NCBI GenBank assembly: GCA_030272585.1 | Contig: BSYQ01000001.1 | Location: 4,464,001 to 4,528,000, forward strand | Length of the DNA stretch: 64,000 bases | Direction of reading: 5' to 3' | DNA from: Bryopsis sp. KO-2023 | Lineage: Eukaryota > Chlorophyta > Ulvophyceae > Bryopsidales > Bryopsidaceae | Shown here: piece by piece, positions 58,445-64,000 of the stretch | How positions within the stretch are numbered: position 1 is the first letter of the stretch | How the letters are laid out: each line of letters opens with the position of its first letter | Notes under the pieces: generated by a model | The model's database searches: none | The model's input: the letters and a program-made list of their open reading frames with translations, nothing else | What the model was told of the DNA's origin: nothing | Position numbers and translations under genes: made by a program

Positions 58445-60414
58445 GTGTGGCGATGACAGACATCTACTCCGTGTTTGTGTGTGTGGCTTTTTTTCCTTTT
58501 TAATTTTATACCGGGTTTTGATTATGGGGGGAAAAAGGGGGGGGGGGGCATTGGGGAAAGAAACAGGGGGGTTCTTTGAAAACAGGTGCAAGATCGATGT
58601 GTTTTTTTTCTCCTTTTTTTATTTTACTTTATAGTGAGTTAAGAACAAAGCCAAAAAAACAAAGCCAAAACAAAAAAAAGATGATTTCATGACAGGTCCT
58701 GGGGGCAATTTTGTGCCAAGTGTTGGGAAAAATTTGGGCAATCTTTTATGGGCCGGGCCTCTACTCCTGTGCGGTTTCCTTGGGTAGGAAATATTGGCAC
58801 CCTAATGGTGATGGATGTCTCTTTTTAAGCGTACATGTATATATATAACGAAGAAAGAAAAAAAAAGACAAAATCCCAAGCAAGTTAGCAATTGCATTTC
58901 CCCGACAACAGTGTGCAAGGCCAAATTTTGGATACCTTTTTTTTTTCTTCTTCTTTTTATCTCCCTCTTTTTTTTCGTGTTTTTTCTTTTCACCCTCTTT
59001 GTGTTGAAACATATCGGCAGTTCAGTATGATGCTCGATTTGGTTGGATGAGATTATTGACCGGAAAGGACCCTTATGTGGGGGTAATTACAAGAAAAAAG
59101 AAAAAGCAAGGTGGGGGTGGGGTGGCTCAGATTTTCTTATTTCATGAAACTATTAACAAGGGGGGAGGGGAAAAAAATGATGGCAGGATTGATAATCAAA
59201 TACCGTGCTGAAAATATTTTACGGCTGGGAGCCGCCACGTTTTTTGGGGGGGGAAGGAGATGGAAATCATACATATGCCGTGGGGAAGAGAATTTCCAAG
59301 ATTTGTTAGGGAGCTCACGTTTGCCTGGGATAGGATTAAAACATTGGGATAGGGGAAGATGGGGTTGGGCTTCTTTCGCTGATCGATGTGCAAGAGGGTA
59401 AAGAATTTTTGTGCGGTGGGGGAATAAGAATTACATAAGCGTCTGTTCGAGGATGGGTGCAAAGCTGGGGAGTCTGTCAATAACTGGCTGGTGCTGGGAG
59501 TGGTTTGATTGGTCCTTGGTCCTGCCCTGGGAAACTCGATCAGGCCTCTGATTTGATTGGTGTGTCTTTTTACGTGCCGTGGGGTTTGGGAGAGTGTAAT
59601 TCGAGTTATTTGGGGAGTGGCCCTGCCCTTTTTTTTCTCCTGTTTATGTCTCGATGTTGGGTCGAACGACACCCAAAGAAGTGGCCTTGCCTATCCTTCT
59701 TTGTATGATTGTCCCACAACAAAGGCTCTGAAAGGAAAAGCAGTTTTTGCTTGTCGGGAATAGAGTTTCTCCTGGGTGGGGGAGGTTTTCTCCCAAACCT
59801 TGGTTTTGGAAGAAAAAAAAAACGACCATTGTGGCCGAGAATCCTTTTTTTTCCGTCGAAAATGAGGAACTGTACGACATGTCATTTTCCGTGAGACGAT
59901 CACCTTTTCGGTCTTGCGAGTTACTGGCAAGGGCAGAATTGCTGTGCTGTTGCTACGTTTTTTCGACAGTGCGACCAGCAAAAAAAAACTTCCCAACTCG
60001 ACGACGTGATTTTTTTTCGAAAGGGCTCTCTTTTTACTCAAAAACCTGCACTCACGGAGTGGACGATCTGGAAAACTCACTCCTTCGAGAATAATTGATC
60101 AAAAATGGGCACTGGATGGCGGAGAGTGAACGAAATGGTGCGCGCGGGCCTTCCGTTTATTGGTCGTTTCAAAAAAAATAACGATAACAACGCCAAGACG
60201 CCCTCACGCCACGGATTCAACGCTCGTTCCCCCTCACATAAATCGATACGAACGACCAGAATAGGAAAGAAACACGAGAAAGTTTCTTTCCTTTCTCGTC
60301 AATCTTTGGAACAGTGATCAGTCTCGCTCGTGCCCGATCATCTCCGTAGACAGAAACCGTTTCGACGACCCCACGTTGAACTCTCAACTGAACAACGCTC
60401 CACGGTGGCTATAG
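58445..60414. other. Intergenic: SEC 3' side and BAR-gene 5' region
   Basis: The left part is the SEC 3' UTR with long G, A and T runs. From 60105 a frame opens MGTGWRRVNEMVRAGLPFIGRF and stays open to 60317; it could be the missing first exon of the next gene, but I found no donor that joins it in phase. Elsewhere nothing is recognised. Confidence 0.5.
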
Positions 60415-62781
60415 GTGCTTCAGAAGTGGCCCGTCAACGGCGCCAAATTCCAAACCACGTCCAACAAACGTTGCGAGATGATGTTCAGAGAAGCGACGCG
60501 GTTCGCGGGCCACCTGAAGAAGCTGGAGGCGAACATCAGGAGATTACACAGAGACATCGAAGGTAAGACACCCCAAAACGGCAAACGCACCGGGCACATG
60601 CACATGCACATGCACACAAATGCAACGATGCCATCTCGACGACTCGTAATTGGACTGTTCTCGTTGGTGAAAAAAGGAAAATTACCCCCCCCCAGCAGCT
60701 GACCTTGCATGATTACCACATTCCTCCTGTTTCTACCATAAGCCTGGGGGCTTGACACTCCTGCCACTCCAGTGTTGGAACAGTTCTTCAGATTGTGGAC
60801 AGTTTTGGTGGTGGAAATGAATATCTGTGTGGCTTTCTTTTTTTGTTGCAAGTGATGGTGTCGGACACACGGAATATAATGCTGTACTCTTTGCCTCGGA
60901 CGTACGATTTTACACCAAGCGGCCAGGCTGTCCCAGATGATCCAGATCCCCAACTCATCGGTCAAAACGTCCAACTGGACAGGTTTGCCCAGTCCATCCA
61001 AATTTTGAAACAAAGAATGGAAGAGGAGGTTCTGGAACCCCTGACTTCATGGATGCAAGCATTCATAGCTGCACAGGTTGGTTTCCCCGGATAGGGACTT
61101 TCTCTTTTTTTTTTTTTTTTTTTTGAGTTTTTTACCACTGTGCAACCATCAAGGTTTCCGTATGGTTGAACAAAAATCAATTGAGCACATCAGTGTGCAT
61201 CTGTTGGATGATGCATGGCCATGCCTGGAAGTGGATGAAAAAATTTGAGCTGAAACTTTTGTGATCGCCAGACAAGAATGAAGCGGCTCGAAGGAATAAG
61301 ACTTGAATTGGATTCAAGGAGAAGGACAGTTGAAATTCTTTATGGTGAGTTCTTCAAAAACACTCGGTGTGCATTGATGCAACCTCCTGTCGACAATACT
61401 CAACTTCATTCTTTGAAAGAGGAGGGGGGGGGTGCCCCCCCTCCCCCCCTCTCCCCCCTTCAGATCCACCACTTTTCTAACAGATTTGGTGGGATCGTTC
61501 AGGAAAGGCTGAGAAGCAAAAATCAAGCATGGGTGGTGGTGGAATGCGAGCCCAGCACCACCACGACGACACCTTGAAGAAGATGCATCACAAGGAGAAT
61601 AAGAAGAACGCGACGATGGCTGCTTTCCAGGAGCACGAGGCCCAAGTTTACCAGGCGCTGTACACCCTGATAAAGGACACCGCTTGTTTCAGAGATTACA
61701 CGGCATTGGCTTACAACATCTTGGAGGAAACTTTCAGGGTTGCATACAAGTCGTTTGAGGGGGGCAGTACAGGGAGCATTGTGGCATACGTCCCACCCCC
61801 AAGTCCAGCTCCCGTACCTTCGAGAGTTATGTCACCAACTGGCAAGGTCAGTAGATGACTGACCGGGATGGATCATTTTGCAAGACGCCATTAGTTCATT
61901 TATTCTTTTTTTTTCTTTTTTCATTGAAAAAGCAATCTAGTGTGTGTGTGTGTGTGTCGGGGAGCCAAAAAAAAAAAAAAACGAAAAAATTGGGCAAGAA
62001 AAAAGAGAGGAAGGAAATTTGATGATATTTTTTTTTGTGTGTGTGTTTGTTCTGTTGGTTATTTTAGTTCTTTTTTTGATTTGAAAAAAAGGGGGGGGGG
62101 GAGATTTGGGGAAGTGAGTGAAAAAGCGAAAGAGGGGAGAAACGGTCTTGAAGTGGGTTTTTTTTGTGGGGTGGGCCTAGCTATGTGGTGAGATAAAACT
62201 GGCTGGAGGGAAAAAAAAAGAAACAGAACAAGTAAGAATTATTGTAGTGGCAATTTGTATTAAAAAAACAAACAAATGACTAGCGAAATGACATTTCAAC
62301 GATTTGTAACGGATATATTTGGTTGCAACCGAAACGGCTTTCTTGGGGGGAATGCATGTGTGATCTGTGGGTATATATCGGGCTTCATGTAGTGTTTTCT
62401 TTTGCATGGATATTTTTTTTGCCTTTTTTTTTTGTGGCGTTTTTTTTTGTTTGGTATGCTGATATATGGCTCTCCATGCACATGACACAGTCAACGAAAA
62501 AGGGCTTTTTACGATCCTTGCTCCGGGGCGGTTGGAAAACGGACTCTGCACATGCAGAGGAATCTCGGTTCTACAATGACACCCATGCCGGAAGTGCTTA
62601 TGGCTACGGGGATGGATTTTCGACGGGGACTGGGGAGGAGACACAGACAGACATCATTCCAGGTTCAGGGGCGGCGGGTCGATATGGCTGGAAACCGAAC
62701 AGTCTCCAGCAATTCCAACAAACGAAGAAGGATGTGAGAGGGGGGGGTACGCATGGGGAGTGGATGCATCAAGAGCTTTGA
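60415..62781 (+). CDS. BAR-like membrane-curvature protein (5' end unresolved)
   Basis: Five in-phase exons: 60415-60562, 60853-61076, 61272-61344, 61503-61846, 62491-62781, encoding at least 359 aa. The first begins VLQKWPVNGAKFQTTSNKR directly after an AG acceptor, so an upstream exon with the start codon must exist. The helical region with FREATRFAGHLKKLEANIRRLHRD, EEEVLEPLTSWM, RMKRLEGIRLELDSRRRTVE and AQVYQALYTLIKD resembles the three-helix BAR superfamily, in particular the strongly conserved RLELDSRRRTVE block. BAR dimers bind and bend membranes in endocytosis or autophagy. A 50-residue insert with HHHDD/KKMHHKENKK sits before the last helix. The final exon, separated by a 644-bp intron, adds a Gly/Tyr-rich tail ending GEWMHQEL. 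The last exon is supported by phase and coding texture only. Confidence 0.7.
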
Positions 62782-63472
62782 GAAGTGATTATCGAGTGAA
62801 AGGTTGAAAATATGTGTACGTATAGAAAAGAGATGTTGGGGAGCGATTCAAAAAAGGAAAAAAGAAAGGGGGTTTCGGGGGGAGTAGAAGGAGAAACAGA
62901 TGATGCTCAGGATGTCCAACTCAAAAAAAAAAAGGGGGGGGGGGGGAAGTGGAGTTCGTGGGTGTACATGGGTGTTTTTGGGAGTGATATTTTATTTTTT
63001 TATTGGTTGTCAAGGAAACACCTAGGCAAACAACCTTAGATGCTTGTGGGTCAGCTCCGTGGGCGTTTTGTCGGATCCAAAGAGAAAGAAGGAAAAAAGA
63101 AATTGATGTGCCATAAAAATGTACTTTGGGATTGGATGTAAATGGATGGGTTGCAACTTGAACAGACGTATTGATGTGATTCTCCAACCCTCCATGTGAA
63201 GTCCCCCACCATTTTATGAGGGAAACAAGAATTTCAGTGTTGATCAGCAGCATAAAGTAAGGTGGACTGCTGTTTTGATTCTGCTCCTGGCTCATTGTTT
63301 GAATGGTTCGAATAACACACAAACAAATTGCATCCTAAAGTTTGGTGGCAAGATTTCTCACTTGACAAGGGAGTGCCAGAACAGTGATTTGGTAGGATAA
63401 TTGCACCAACAAGAATCTGTGGGTGGATGGTTGGAGAGTAGCTGGTGGTGTGGAAAGTGCGGGGATGGGTAT

Positions 63473-63735
63473 GAGGATGATGGTGCGCATGCAAAGCAAA
63501 TTGATTGAGACTTGAAACAGGCCCAAGTGCAGAACCCACTGGCGTCACAGAATTTTCCTCCGAACTTCAAAAGTGCCTCGGAGTAGAAAATCTAGTTCAG
63601 AAAAGTGTTTTCCGAACTCCACAAACACTCCAAACACGCTCCAAACTTTTCCGAACTTTTCCGAGGATGTCCGAGCAGGTCGCTATGGTACCATAGCGAC
63701 CTGCTCAAGTGCACAAAGACTCCAGATTCCGACAA
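63473..63735. repeat. Dispersed repeat, long copy, related to 20653-20757
   Basis: It shares GATGGTGCGCATG, TTGATTGAGACTTGAAACAG, GCCCAAGTG and the right-hand CATAGCG, CTCAAGTG and ATTCC stretches with the copy in Ctf4 intron 6, in the same order. This copy has about 140 additional bases in the middle, including several TTCCGAACTTT words and a 34-bp palindrome. Confidence 0.75.
63673..63706. repeat. Perfect 34-bp palindrome
   Basis: The 34 bases starting GAGCAGGTCGC and centred on GGTACC read the same on both strands. It lies inside the long copy of the dispersed repeat and could form a cruciform. Confidence 0.9.
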
Positions 63736-64000
63736 AAGGGATTTCCTCATATTACATTCCTGTGGACAGCCGTGGGCAAAAAACTTCTTGGACAGTACTA
63801 TGGAGGGAAAAACGGTCAGCAAAATAAAAAAAAACAAAAAAGTATAAAAAAAACCCACCCCCCAACAGTGCTTCTCCGCATCTCAGCAAATAAATCAACA
63901 ATTGCTTGATGTCTCGACAATGTCACAATTAACCCCCTCGGGGTTTGCTCTCCAAATGACTTTTTTTTTTCAGTAGGACCTGCTCTTTACCTCTCCAACC

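Larger units (their letters stand above)
62782..64000. other. Intergenic to right window edge
   Basis: No gene is supported. It contains the 3' UTR of the BAR-like gene, A/G runs (62922-62946), the long copy of the dispersed repeat at 63473-63735, and its perfect palindrome. Confidence 0.55.

Noticed and set aside
60105-60317. Frame starting MGTGWRRVNEM as first exon of the BAR-like gene
   Set aside because: Attractive position, but the only nearby donors give a phase that does not join the supported exon at 60415; left as unresolved.

Overview
This window looks like nuclear DNA of a green-lineage eukaryote, most likely a streptophyte alga or early land plant. The genes are split by GT-AG introns, mostly about 150-600 bp and T-rich. 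They include plant-type proteins: TGD2, a SECRET AGENT-type O-GlcNAc transferase, an AGD6/7-type ArfGAP, a UNE2-like MFS carrier, a plastid-type SOUL protein and a RuBisCO-methyltransferase-like SET protein. The species cannot be named from the sequence alone. Exon structures were derived by hand from reading frame, splice consensus, phase agreement and remembered family sequences. No search was run.

Layout: (1) 1-4707, minus: 5' part of a giant secreted protein with at least four tandem VWA modules, running off the left edge. (2) 5936-9467, minus: ArfGAP, nine exons. (3) 11044-12714, minus: intronless 556-aa orphan membrane protein, divergent from (4) 13153-16614, plus: TFIIE alpha, nine exons. 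(5) 18255-23050, minus: Ctf4/WDHD1 replisome hub, twelve exons, divergent from (6) 23397-25005, plus: MFS carrier with a GC-AG intron. (7) 25606-28625, plus: TGD2, ten exons. (8) 30491-32002, plus: C-terminal J-domain protein. (9) 33196-34290, plus: intronless F-box-like/LRR protein. (10) 34780-39692: Ty3-type LTR retrotransposon on the minus strand with identical LTRs. (11) 40067-43056, plus: RNA-binding protein with two RRMs and a Gly/Tyr/Arg-rich tail. (12) 45421-46398: non-autonomous hAT transposon with an 8-bp target duplication. (13) 46786-49269, minus: SET/LSMT-like protein; 49395-50326, plus: SOUL protein; 50493-51275, minus: Mn-type superoxide dismutase; 51369-52856, plus: exonuclease V. 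These four form a compact block with two very short divergent promoters. (14) 53402-58444, plus: SEC O-GlcNAc transferase, eight exons. (15) 60415-62781, plus: BAR-like protein with an unresolved 5' end.

Most genes are unrelated housekeeping functions: transcription initiation, replication, membrane traffic, plastid lipid import, RNA processing and protein glycosylation. The 46.8-51.3 kb block groups three genes with probable plastid or oxidative-stress links. Non-coding DNA is rich in long G, C, A and T runs. The strongest novelty candidates are the tandem-VWA giant, the orphan membrane protein, the GRP/SRSF1-like hybrid RNA-binding protein, the bacterial-looking intronless Mn-SOD, and the young mobile elements.
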